Virus record (IMG/VR): IMGVR_UViG_3300042384_000949
Location: 1 to 32,337 of that record
Source: a virus
Strand: one strand, 5' to 3'
DNA: 32,337 bases
Under the pieces are notes generated by a model. That model saw only the letters and a program-made list of their open reading frames with translations. It did no database searches and was not told the origin of the DNA. The translations under genes and the position numbers were made by a program. How positions within the stretch are numbered: the first letter of the stretch is position 1; each line of letters opens with the position of its first letter. This document shows positions 7,282-13,730 of this stretch, piece by piece.

Positions 7282-8093
7282 TTAATTAATACTATAATCG
7301 TACGGAACTATTTTAGCTGCTGCCTCTTCAAAAAATGCTTTTAAATTAAAATCTGCTTCTGAGAGATTACCTTTAAGTTTTTTATTATTATCCCGGTCAA
7401 TCCAGCTAGATAGAAACGTCCCAGCTTGACGCTTTTTATTCTCAAGCTGCCAGTAGAAAGCCTTCTGGATAACTTCGCTCAGGTAGTCGTAGTCATACTT
7501 TTTTAGGAGCTTTTCTTGTAAAGCGAAAGTCCCTTTTCTAATCCAGGTAATAACTTCAGGATCGGTAAAGCTTAAAACTTCTAAAGGTGAGTTTACACTA
7601 GGAGTATTTTGTTTAGGTATACTATCAACTAAAACTTGTTTATCTAATTTATTAGCGCTGCCTATTATATTCTTATCTCTTCTCTTCTTATCTAATCTAG
7701 TCTTATCTAGGGGCAAGTTACTGGCAAGTTGCTGGCAAGTTACTGGCAAGTTTTTAGTGTGATTATCCTTTATTTTTAAAAGGTTAGGTAATTCGATTAC
7801 GTAATCATAATCATTTTCAGTTACTTTACAAAGATTTGAAAGTGATAATGAAACCATAACTAAACTGGTTTGTTTTGACTTTGTTCTTAGTTTGTTCTGG
7901 ATTAGTTTCTTGTTTAAAGTGAAAACCGGATCGGTTTGACCGTCCCATTTATCTGCGCAGATCTCCAAAATCTTCCAATATGCTGCATAGCCCAAGTGTC
8001 CAAATTGTTCCTCTAATCGGTTAATAGCAGCGTCATTTGAAGCATTAGAATAATGTTTAAACCACTTTATAAGATACCCCCAGGTATGGACAT
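7282..8093 (-). CDS. DnaD-like replication initiator/organizer, 5' end frame-disrupted
   Basis: The main frame (7282-8070) encodes about 262 residues. Its N-terminus has the conserved organizer pattern WFKHYSNASND...LEEQFGHLGYAAYWKILE, a winged-helix DNA-binding start. A C-terminal DnaD-type helical region with YLSEVIQKAFYW and FLSSWIDRD would contact the helicase. The main frame has no ATG, GTG or TTG ahead of the conserved block; the first is a TTG at 7995, inside it and without a ribosome site. An ATG at 8093 with AAGGA six bases upstream opens MSIPGG, then runs off frame at five G's (8077-8081) and stops at TAA (8067-8069). One extra G would give MSIPGGYLIKWFKHY. Otherwise initiation would have to occur at AUA (8068-8070). 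Coordinates assume the ATG. Confidence 0.75.
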
Positions 8094-8113
8094 AAATTGT
8101 CCTTTTATTAAGA

Positions 8114-8162
8114 TTCCCCGGTTAGCAGTAGCAGAAGCTAAAGGCAAACCTAACTCGGGGAA
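8114..8162. repeat. Large imperfect inverted repeat / leader hairpin
   Basis: TTCCCCGGTTAG at 8114-8125 pairs with CTAACTCGGGGAA at 8150-8162: twelve base pairs with one bulged base, around a 24-base loop. It has no T-run on either side, so it is not an intrinsic terminator. If the leftward operon starts near 8160-8190 it would lie in the 5' leader of the replication initiator mRNA; otherwise it could be a protein-binding site. Confidence 0.5.
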
Positions 8163-8164
8163 AT

Positions 8165-8189
8165 TTAAGACTAGCCTAAGCTAGTTTAA
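8165..8189. promoter_or_regulatory. Candidate operator palindrome
   Basis: ACTAGC (8170-8175), a CTAA spacer and GCTAGT (8180-8185) form a perfect 6-4-6 palindrome. Flanking TTAA on the left and TTAA on the right extend it, with one bulged G. A dimeric XRE-type repressor would bind such a site, and one is encoded at 6177-6443. The pairing of protein and site is inference. Confidence 0.4.
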
Positions 8190-8313
8190 TCAAAATTTAA
8201 TTTTTTCGTAGTTTGCTCTACTAAGTAATGAATAAGAATAGATAATCTGATTTTTAATTTTAATCAAGTATTTTCGTGGTACCATGACCTATATTAAATT
8301 TCTGGGGTATAAA

Positions 8314-8514
8314 ATGTTTAGACTTATTTTTGTTTTCTCTCTTCTACTACTTGCGTCTTGTGGTTCAAAAAACGAAAAAAGATGTTTTACTAGAGAGGAA
8401 GCAATACTCTCCTGCCAAGCTCATGAGATAGCTAATAAACAAGTAGACGCTCCTACCGCAAAATTATTATGTGAGCCTTATTTTCCTAAAGGCCCTAACT
8501 GTTACAATCTTTAA
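8314..8514 (+). CDS. Small lipoprotein, first gene of rightward early operon
   Basis: 66 residues from the ATG at 8314; GGGG lies seven bases upstream. An in-frame ATG at 8284 would put ten residues before the signal and is unlikely. MFRLIFVFSLLLLASC is a type II signal peptide with lipobox LLASC, lipidated at Cys16. The mature part is short, with cysteines and KGPNCYNL at the end. As the first early gene, an envelope role such as blocking superinfection is possible; many phage exclusion proteins are small lipoproteins. No family recognised. Confidence 0.7.
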   Translation: MFRLIFVFSLLLLASCGSKNEKRCFTREEAILSCQAHEIANKQVDAPTAKLLCEPYFPKGPNCYNL

Positions 8515-8520
8515 AACATT

Positions 8521-8619
8521 ATGAAAAAATGCTCTAACTGCTTTTTAGTTTTACCCTTAGATCATTTCTATAAAAAGAAAGACGGTCTACAATACTCCTG
8601 TAAAAATTGCACAAAATAA
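8521..8619 (+). CDS. 32-residue zinc-finger micro-protein (possibly truncated)
   Basis: ATG at 8521 reads MKKCSNCFLVLPLDHFYKKK and ends with CKNCTK. The pattern is CxxC, about 20 residues, CxxC, with the 'pro-leu-x-x-phe-tyr-lys...gly-leu-gln' core typical of the N-terminal zinc finger of phage endonuclease VII-like HNH proteins. Here the frame stops at TAA (8617-8619) straight after the finger, yet stays open for another 23 codons to 8690. It may therefore be a remnant of a longer gene or a stand-alone finger. There is no clear ribosome site; the ATG follows the lipoprotein stop by six bases. Confidence 0.5.
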   Translation: MKKCSNCFLVLPLDHFYKKKDGLQYSCKNCTK

Positions 8620-8687
8620 AAGGTTTACTCCTGGAGAAAAGAGCAGGTATCTAAACGCTGGGACGTTTTATACAGTAAGGATAAAAA

Positions 8688-8891
8688 ATGAAATATACAG
8701 GAGCGAGTGAAATTTTTCTATGTAGTAAGTGTAAACGTGAAATAATTCTAGACTATGATAACAATGATAATGTAGTAAATGCTTCTAAATGTTTATGTAG
8801 TTATAGACCTAATAAAGACCTGGATAAGGCTTTTAAAAAAATTGATAAGCTAATTAAATCTGGAGAAATAACTCTCCTTACTAAACGATAG
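8688..8891 (+). CDS. Small zinc-ribbon-like protein
   Basis: 67 residues. Cysteines in CSKC (about 12-15) and CLC (about 35-37) suggest a metal site. A basic helical tail follows (KAFKKIDKLIKSGEI). AAGGA lies six bases before the ATG. It lies directly ahead of erf, with ten bases between the stop codon and the erf ATG. Unrecognised; probably a nucleic-acid-related early accessory protein. Confidence 0.65.
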   Translation: MKYTGASEIFLCSKCKREIILDYDNNDNVVNASKCLCSYRPNKDLDKAFKKIDKLIKSGEITLLTKR

Positions 8892-8901
8892 AGGTATAAA
8901 A

Positions 8902-9621
8902 ATGCAAAAAAAACCACTCGTAGACTCTACTCCTGTTACTATGTTTCACTCTGGCTTTAATTTATTTCAAAGATTAAACCAGGTCATGAGAGAGGTAACG
9001 TCTATAGCTAAAGGGACTTCTGTAGCTATCACTCAGTCTAGTAGTTATAAAGCCGTTTCCCATGACGATGTAGCCGCTCTCTTACATACTCCTCTAGCTA
9101 TGGTAGGAGTCTTAGCTTTCCCAGACATGGTAGAGGCTACCGTAGAAACGTATGAGACTAAAAAAGAATATAACGGAAAGGTAACGATAGGGACCGGGTA
9201 CCTGGTTAAAGTCTGGGCGAGTGTAACTTTTATCAATGTAGACGCTCCAGAAGAAAGAATAGTCTCTAAATGTTTTTCGTACGCTCTAGACTCTGGAGAT
9301 AAGGCAATAGGGAAAGCTTACTCTATGGCATTAAAATACTGCTACCTTAAAACGTTTATGCTAGAAAGTTTTGACGATGAGGAAAGTAGATCGTACGAAA
9401 ATTATAACCATGCTCCTGCTACTCCTGCCTATTCTAATAAAGGTACCCTAGCCCCTGCTGACCCTGCTGCTGTATCAAGCTCTGAAGCCATGGCCACTCC
9501 TGCCCAGTTAGGCGCTATTAAAAAGCTCTACCCTATGAGCTTCCTGGATAAGTTAGACCCTGCTGCTATTACTAAAAAGTATGCTGGGGAGCTAATTTCT
9601 AATGCCCCAAAAAATAAATAA
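8902..9621 (+). CDS. erf: Erf-family single-strand annealing recombinase
   Basis: 239 residues. It anneals complementary single strands during phage recombination and circularisation of permuted DNA. The N-terminal core (about 15-165) carries the family signature: AVSHDDVAALLHTPLAMVG near 51-69 and GDKAIGKAYSMALKYC near 132-147, followed by LESFDDEES. The C-terminal part is a Pro/Ala-rich linker (about 172-200) and a small helical domain, as in P22 Erf. GAGGT lies seven bases before the ATG. SSB and an exonuclease follow, so 8.9-10.7 kb is a recombination cassette. An Erf-type annealer fits a circularly permuted, headful-packaged genome. Confidence 0.92.
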   Translation: MQKKPLVDSTPVTMFHSGFNLFQRLNQVMREVTSIAKGTSVAITQSSSYKAVSHDDVAALLHTPLAMVGVLAFPDMVEATVETYETKKEYNGKVTIGTGYLVKVWASVTFINVDAPEERIVSKCFSYALDSGDKAIGKAYSMALKYCYLKTFMLESFDDEESRSYENYNHAPATPAYSNKGTLAPADPAAVSSSEAMATPAQLGAIKKLYPMSFLDKLDPAAITKKYAGELISNAPKNK

Positions 9622-9634
9622 ATAATTAATTAAT

Positions 9635-9654
9635 GGGGTAGCTAGTTCTACCCC
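9635..9654 (+). promoter_or_regulatory. Hairpin between erf and ssb
   Basis: GGGGTAG (9635-9641), a six-base loop and CTACCCC (9648-9654) form a perfect seven-base-pair stem. No T-run follows, so it is unlikely to terminate transcription. It ends four bases before the CAGGAG ribosome site of ssb and could tune translation or protect the message. Confidence 0.45.
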
Positions 9655-9667
9655 TACCAGGAGTTTT

Positions 9668-10006
9668 ATGATTGCAGTAAATAAAGTTATTCTACTAGGT
9701 CCCGTTTACCAGATTAAGAGCATAGAGACTAAGACCGGTAAAGATATGATAGCCTTTACGTTAAAAACTTGGCGCCCTATGGGTAAGTTAGAAGACGGTA
9801 CAAAGAGAGAAGATAAAAAGTCATGGCATAAAGTAGTTGCGTACGGTAACGCTGCTAAGGTTTTAACTCAGTACCTAGAGGACGGTAAGATTATTTATCT
9901 AGAGGGATCTGTAGATTACTACAAAGATAAGGATAGCGTAGAGCGTACCCAGATCGTCCTGGAGTCTTTTAGTTTCGTGGGCGATAATCAGAAAGCGTCT
10001 GAATAA
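9668..10006 (+). CDS. ssb: Single-stranded DNA-binding protein
   Basis: 112 residues with a single OB fold. MIAVNKVILLGPVYQI at the N-terminus, FTLKTW, then SWHKVVAYGNAAKVL (about 52-66) and GKIIYLEGSVDYY match bacterial and phage SSB. It lacks the long acidic C-terminal tail of cellular SSB; the end is DNQKASE, without the DDDIPF-type tip, so it may not recruit the host's SSB partners. AGGAG lies five bases before the ATG. It is one base from overlap with the exonuclease (TAATG), so they are coupled. Confidence 0.93.
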   Translation: MIAVNKVILLGPVYQIKSIETKTGKDMIAFTLKTWRPMGKLEDGTKREDKKSWHKVVAYGNAAKVLTQYLEDGKIIYLEGSVDYYKDKDSVERTQIVLESFSFVGDNQKASE

Positions 10007-10713
10007 TGATAACTCATGACCTTTCCGGGTATCTTCCTAAGATAGAGCATTATCTTATAGTAGATCTAGAAACTACTGATAAGCTGCCCGGATCTGCTCA
10101 GATCCTAACCGGTTTTTTTATCCTGGTAGATAAGAATTTAAAAGTAATAGATACCTATGATCTGAAAGCAGCGCCTCGCCTCTGGGATAAAGCCGCCCAG
10201 GATAGTACCTTGATACATGGGATAACGTACGATGTAGCTAAGACTTTCCCCTCTCATAGTGTAGCTATGAAAAACCTATCTCACTGGCTTTTAAAACTTC
10301 CTACCTGTCATTTTGTAGCTCATGCTAACCGTACTATATTCGGACGTTTCTCTACTTTTGATTATGCAGTCTTAAATTTTAACCTGTTTGATTATGGTTA
10401 TCAGTTTATTTTCTATAACCGTTGCCCTGTAAAAAGTATTATTTCTACCCATAGCCTTGCAAAATACTTAAGTCTGGGGTGTAATTTAGATCTAAAAAGT
10501 TTATCCGATTATTTTAAGCTTCCTGCTTTTTCACATCATGATGCAGAGGCAGACGCAAAAAAATGCTTAGAGATATTTAAAAGGTTAATGAGTACCGGTG
10601 TAGACGTAGAGGCTTTCCTTAATCAGGAAAATTATAACATAGGGGTAGAAAATGACGGTGAGAAGAAAAAACGAAATACTAGACCACTTAAAAGCCAAGG
10701 GCTCAGACTATAG
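10006..10713 (+). CDS. DEDD-family 3'-5' exonuclease (DnaQ-like)
   Basis: 235 residues. Exo I is IVDLETTD (D20, E22), Exo II is FDYAVL (D119), and Exo III is HHDAEADA (H178, D183), giving a complete DEDDh set. Members degrade DNA or RNA from the 3' end; beside Erf and SSB it likely processes ends for annealing or proofreads. Its ATG shares a base with the ssb stop. The last 62 bases overlap the next gene in another frame, and the C-terminal 20 residues (basic, EKKKRNTRPLK) lie wholly in this overlap, suggesting a late extension of the reading frame. Confidence 0.88.
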   Translation: MITHDLSGYLPKIEHYLIVDLETTDKLPGSAQILTGFFILVDKNLKVIDTYDLKAAPRLWDKAAQDSTLIHGITYDVAKTFPSHSVAMKNLSHWLLKLPTCHFVAHANRTIFGRFSTFDYAVLNFNLFDYGYQFIFYNRCPVKSIISTHSLAKYLSLGCNLDLKSLSDYFKLPAFSHHDAEADAKKCLEIFKRLMSTGVDVEAFLNQENYNIGVENDGEKKKRNTRPLKSQGLRL

Positions 10714-11068
10714 AGAAGTCCTTCCTGCTCTGTTTGAGGTAATAGATCCCATGAGAGCTAATTATAAAGAGCTCCTCTGGCTTATGGCCATGCCTGCATC
10801 ACTATCTAATGAGTCTTATACTGTAGTTAAAAGTGTAATTAAGGCGATAACTCCAGATCCTTCTACTCTAGAGGAGCTTATAGATTCTAGTTATCCCCTG
10901 GGCTCTACGTTTGACGCTATTGGATTAGGTCTATCTTTTAAAACTATTGGCCCAGTAGTAGACGCTGCGACTAACACTATCCTGGTGGGAGAGTATGCCT
11001 GTCAAAATTTAATAACAGGCGCTACCGTATCGCTTCCCATTGATACAAAAATTAGATGGATATTCTAA
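10652..11068 (+). CDS. Hypothetical early protein overlapping the exonuclease
   Basis: 138 residues, unrecognised. The N-terminal half is helical (about 5-65), and the remainder is beta-rich and Gly/Thr-rich. AGGGGTAG directly before the ATG is a strong ribosome site, and the frame uses the same codons as neighbouring genes, so I accept it despite a 62-base overlap with the exonuclease. No signal or membrane segment. Confidence 0.65.
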   Translation: MTVRRKNEILDHLKAKGSDYREVLPALFEVIDPMRANYKELLWLMAMPASLSNESYTVVKSVIKAITPDPSTLEELIDSSYPLGSTFDAIGLGLSFKTIGPVVDAATNTILVGEYACQNLITGATVSLPIDTKIRWIF

Positions 11069-11196
11069 TGCGGTACTTTTTATTTCTGCTTTCTTTTATG
11101 ACTGTATCTGTAGCCTCGTTTTATTTTGGCCTGAAGATAGGCATAAAAAAACCGTCTATCGTTATCTCATGTCATAGGGCTTTTAATGGTAGATGA
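11068..11196 (+). CDS. 42-residue single-span membrane protein
   Basis: The ATG shares one base with the preceding stop (TAATG). MRYFLFLLSFMTVSVASFYF is one hydrophobic helix, followed by a basic cytoplasmic or periplasmic end (KIGIKKPS...SCHRAFNGR). It overlaps the next gene by 11 bases. The tight packing in the early operon supports it; function unknown. Confidence 0.55.
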   Translation: MRYFLFLLSFMTVSVASFYFGLKIGIKKPSIVISCHRAFNGR

Positions 11197-11374
11197 AACT
11201 CTAGCTAGATTCGCTATCTATGAGCACGTTTTGAGCTCTAAAGACTTAAACCAGGCGCTTGATCGTCTAACTGACATAGCTATTACTACAGACTCGGATA
11301 GTATTTTTAGCTACACTGAGGATCTGAGATCATTAGTAATAGATTCTAAGGAGATTTTGTGGAGCGTAAAGTAA
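11186..11374 (+). CDS. Hypothetical small acidic protein
   Basis: 62 residues, helical and acidic (DLNQALDRLTDIAI, YTEDLRSLV), with no signal or membrane span. AGGG lies before the ATG. It overlaps both neighbours. Not recognised. Confidence 0.55.
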   Translation: MVDETLARFAIYEHVLSSKDLNQALDRLTDIAITTDSDSIFSYTEDLRSLVIDSKEILWSVK

Positions 11375-11694
11375 TCATTAGGCTTAAGGCCAGAATCATA
11401 GAACTAACTCGAAAGATCTACGTCATAGATGAGATTTTAAAGGTTAGAAACGAGTCTAGAATACGCTCAGATCGTAAGAATTTAGCCGATATGCTTAAGG
11501 TTAATAATCTTTTGATCTCGTTTTTAGCTCCTGGTCTAGAGCTTGGCTATTTTGATAGATGTACTTCTGACTTTCTCAAGTGGGAAGTTTTTAATAATTC
11601 TAACGGTACTAAAAGACTTGTTTTGAATGGTTTAATATATAAAGATCTAGTTACTAAAACTGAAGCTATGACCATAATGGAAAATTTAAAATGA
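11359..11694 (+). CDS. Hypothetical protein, GTG start
   Basis: 111 residues beginning at GTG 11359, with AAGGAG five bases upstream deciding the start. A basic helical N-terminus (VIIRLKARIIELTRKIYVID) is followed by a mixed region. No family recognised. It ends in an ATGA-type overlap with the lipoprotein metalloprotease gene, so translation is coupled. Confidence 0.6.
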   Translation: MERKVIIRLKARIIELTRKIYVIDEILKVRNESRIRSDRKNLADMLKVNNLLISFLAPGLELGYFDRCTSDFLKWEVFNNSNGTKRLVLNGLIYKDLVTKTEAMTIMENLK

Positions 11695-12221
11695 AATTAA
11701 TCTCTCTCCTTATCTTTCTCGTATCCTGCTCTACTCTCCAGACTCCTATTAGTACCCAGGTAGATACTGCTACCGTTATCATGGGACCTAGAGCGGTATT
11801 TTTTACTAACTCTAAAATCCCCTGGGTTATTAACCTGGTAGGATCTGCTAACTGCGTAGTTAATACTAAGGCTTTTATTAATGAGGTTAAAACTTACCCT
11901 AAATTTACCCTCACTACTGCCACCCCTACAGAGGTAGCTTCTGGCCTGGAGTCTATGGGACCTTTTGAGGTGGCTACCTATAAGACTACTAACCCCCTGA
12001 GTAAGGCTATCGCCACCACTTTCAAGGGCAATAAAACTACACTCTTCTTAAATGTTAGACGTAACCCCAGAGCTCTGCCTGCTATGGTTAATACACTAGC
12101 GCATGAGTCTCTACATCTAGCCGGGTATTCCCATGGCGATAACTCCCCAGTAGGTAAAGAGGAAAGCGTAAATTATAAGGTAGGCTCTATCTCTGAGAAA
12201 TACTTAGAAGGTTGTAAATGA
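11691..12221 (+). CDS. Lipoprotein with HExxHxxGxxH metallopeptidase motif
   Basis: 176 residues. MKLISLLIFLVSC is a type II signal peptide with lipobox LVSC, lipidated at Cys13. H138-E139-x-x-H142-x-x-G145-x-x-H148 is a complete metzincin-type zinc site (two His of the helix, a Gly turn and the third His). The intervening 120 residues are beta-rich with scattered polar stretches. A lipid-anchored, zinc-dependent protease or hydrolase in the periplasm or outer membrane is the straightforward reading. It lies in an early operon rather than the lysis module, hinting at envelope remodelling or superinfection exclusion; the substrate is unknown. The gene overlaps both neighbours by four bases. 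Confidence 0.78.
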   Translation: MKLISLLIFLVSCSTLQTPISTQVDTATVIMGPRAVFFTNSKIPWVINLVGSANCVVNTKAFINEVKTYPKFTLTTATPTEVASGLESMGPFEVATYKTTNPLSKAIATTFKGNKTTLFLNVRRNPRALPAMVNTLAHESLHLAGYSHGDNSPVGKEESVNYKVGSISEKYLEGCK

Positions 12222-12334
12222 TTTTGGAAGACTCTCAATTAAGCGCATTTATTTTAGGCTTTATCATTGCTCTATTTTTTAAATCTAGAAAGGTTAAAGG
12301 ATACGAGATCAAAGAGATAGGGAAAATTAGGTAG
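12218..12334 (+). CDS. 38-residue single-span membrane protein
   Basis: The ATG overlaps the stop of the lipoprotein protease gene (ATGA). Residues about 9-21 (SAFILGFIIALFF) form one membrane helix, and the remainder is basic (KSRKVKGYEIKEIGKIR). The coupling suggests it works with, or is made in step with, the metalloprotease. The TAG is the first triplet of the following hairpin. Function unknown. Confidence 0.55.
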   Translation: MILEDSQLSAFILGFIIALFFKSRKVKGYEIKEIGKIR

Positions 12335-12367
12335 GGTATTTTTCCAGTCCTTCGGATTAATACCCTA
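12332..12367. terminator. Hairpin at end of rightward early operon
   Basis: TAGGGTATT (12332-12340) pairs perfectly with AATACCCTA (12359-12367), and AGTCC/GGATT may form an inner stem closed by a TTC loop. It lies between convergent genes. No long T-run follows on either strand, so it is a weak intrinsic or factor-assisted terminator, or a 3'-end stabiliser. Confidence 0.5.
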
Positions 12368-12409
12368 GATCAAGCTTAATTTAATTAGATATTAACCTAC
12401 TCTATTAGT

Positions 12410-13087
12410 CTAGTGCAGTAATAGCCCAGGCTTTCCGTTTCTATCTATCTCCCCTACCGCATTAATAAACGTGGGTAAGTTATTCTTAGAGTATTGGAAA
12501 GCGAGTTTACTAGCGTCTGCTAAACATCCTACAAACATATTATACCGCATAGACGTAACAGTTTTGTGCCAAGTAATCTCTGCCTTAGTATGAAAATGCC
12601 CCTGTATACAGCTAACTCCCATAGCTCTAGCTAGAGCCCCATAGCCGCTTGATCTACCATGACATAAATAGACTGGGCCTGCGTTAGTCTTAAGTAAAAT
12701 ATCGCTATGCCACTCATAGAGAGGGGTGCCGTAAATTTCTGGTAAAGGTTTAATTAGGTTATAAGGTAGCCCTGCGAATTTAGCCCGTCTGTAAAATAGA
12801 CTCCCATGGTTTGAGTCTAAAATATACATCTTAGGAAAGAGCGTACTAAGTAGTTTCATAGAATCGCAGGCAAGCTCTAACTCCTTAGAGGCGCTTGGCA
12901 TACCAGGCTCTTTTTCGTGGAAAGAGTAAGCAGCGTTATCTACCTCATCCCCTATGCTTATAATAATGTCATACTTTTTTCTTTTGTGGTGAAACTCTAG
13001 AAACTCAAACCAGTCATCTACTGCCCAGGGTAAATGCAGATCTGAAATAATTAAGACTCTCTTACCTCTAGCGTCCAGTTTAAGCAT
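12410..13087 (-). CDS. Calcineurin-like metallophosphoesterase
   Basis: 225 residues. The five family motifs are present in order: DLH (D16, H18), GDEVD (D47), SNHGS (N93, H94), LCHGR (H143) and GHFH (H164, H166), coordinating two metal ions. Family members cleave phosphomono- or diesters, including nucleic acids and signalling nucleotides, so the substrate cannot be named. It is a single-gene minus-strand unit with its own candidate promoter (13198-13227) and a leader whose two ends can pair over its ribosome site (AGGGG). Confidence 0.88.
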   Translation of the reverse strand: MLKLDARGKRVLIISDLHLPWAVDDWFEFLEFHHKRKKYDIIISIGDEVDNAAYSFHEKEPGMPSASKELELACDSMKLLSTLFPKMYILDSNHGSLFYRRAKFAGLPYNLIKPLPEIYGTPLYEWHSDILLKTNAGPVYLCHGRSSGYGALARAMGVSCIQGHFHTKAEITWHKTVTSMRYNMFVGCLADASKLAFQYSKNNLPTFINAVGEIDRNGKPGLLLH

Positions 13088-13092
13088 TAAGT

Positions 13093-13187
13093 CCCCTAAG
13101 GTAGGTTAAGAAAAAAATAGATATGTTTATGGTAGGTATAACTGAAGCTCTGAAGTGAGCATTTTTTAACGGCCATACCTTTAGGGG
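13093..13187 (-). promoter_or_regulatory. Leader inverted repeat covering the phosphoesterase ribosome site
   Basis: In the minus-strand transcript, CCCCTAAAGGTA (13187-13176) can pair with TACCTTAGGGG (13103-13093), leaving one unpaired base. The second arm contains the AGGGG ribosome site of the phosphoesterase, so pairing would hide it. A small inner stem, GCTC/GAGC, lies between. This could be a riboregulator or simply a long-range hairpin. Confidence 0.4.
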
Positions 13188-13197
13188 TAGTTTTGAC

Positions 13198-13227
13198 ATA
13201 ATAGCTCTGCGTCCTTGCTAGAGTTAA
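13198..13227 (-). promoter_or_regulatory. Candidate promoter for the metallophosphoesterase
   Basis: Minus-strand TTAACT (13222-13227) and TATTAT (13198-13203) are 18 bases apart, matching four and five of six consensus positions. Initiation would fall near 13191, just before the 5' arm of the leader repeat. A plus-strand TTGACA (13193-13198) overlaps it but lacks a good -10. Confidence 0.35.
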
Positions 13228-13250
13228 TCTGTTATAAGTATTATGATGAT

Positions 13251-13730
13251 ATGAATAACCTCATAATGCAAATACCCATCAAGCCCTTATCTGTTAATGC
13301 TAAATTTACGATTAATAAAAACTACAGACGTATTGTTAAGAGCTCAGCAGCGTCTAAATTTGAGACTGCAGTAGAGAAATATCTATTAAAATATTCCCAG
13401 GATATGCAGGATTTTGTAGAAGCTTTTAATAAAGATACTCATGCCCTAACTCTAGAGGTAGTTCTGTACGTCCCCAGGAGTGAATTTTTTACTAAGAAGG
13501 GATCGGTTAGCTCTACCTGTATAGACGCTTCTAACGCTCTTAAAATGCTTGAGGATATTACCTATAAGTTAATGGGTATAAATGACGCTCTTAATGTACG
13601 GGTAAGCTCTGAGAAACGGCCTGTAGACCGTGATACCTGGACTACTCTGCTAATTATTACAAAAGTACCTAAGCCTAAACTGGACCCCCTGGACGCTATA
13701 GCCTGGGGACCTTCCCGCCTTTCCGAATAA
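13251..13730 (+). CDS. RusA-like Holliday junction resolvase
   Basis: About 159 residues from the ATG at 13251; an upstream in-frame TTG (13215) and an inner ATG (13266) are alternatives, and none has a good ribosome site. MQIPIKPLSVNAKF is the usual RusA start. The metal-binding region is CIDASNALKMLEDITYK...GINDALNVRV, equivalent to the 'D-x-D-N-x-x-K...D...DD' motif. The spacing of acidic residues fits, although the first motif has DASN in place of DLDN. RusA enzymes cut four-way junctions during recombination or before packaging, fitting the Erf system. Transcribed alone, divergent from the phosphoesterase. Confidence 0.8.
   Translation: MNNLIMQIPIKPLSVNAKFTINKNYRRIVKSSAASKFETAVEKYLLKYSQDMQDFVEAFNKDTHALTLEVVLYVPRSEFFTKKGSVSSTCIDASNALKMLEDITYKLMGINDALNVRVSSEKRPVDRDTWTTLLIITKVPKPKLDPLDAIAWGPSRLSE

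Larger units (their letters stand above)
8094..8313. promoter_or_regulatory. Divergent early control region (no protein gene)
   Basis: About 220 bases separate the two early operons and probably hold both early promoters. It contains two inverted repeats, listed separately, and an AT-rich block at 8188-8280. On the minus strand, TTGATT (8188-8193) could be a -35, with the smaller palindrome lying exactly between it and a weak -10 near 8163-8170. No convincing plus-strand -10/-35 pair was seen. An in-frame ATG at 8284 lies in this interval but the lipoprotein start at 8314 is preferred. Confidence 0.5.

Noticed and set aside
9045-9236. Minus-strand ORF within erf
   Set aside because: Antisense to a recognised recombinase.
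9635-9654. Terminator between erf and ssb
   Set aside because: The hairpin is not followed by a T-run and ssb belongs to the same operon.
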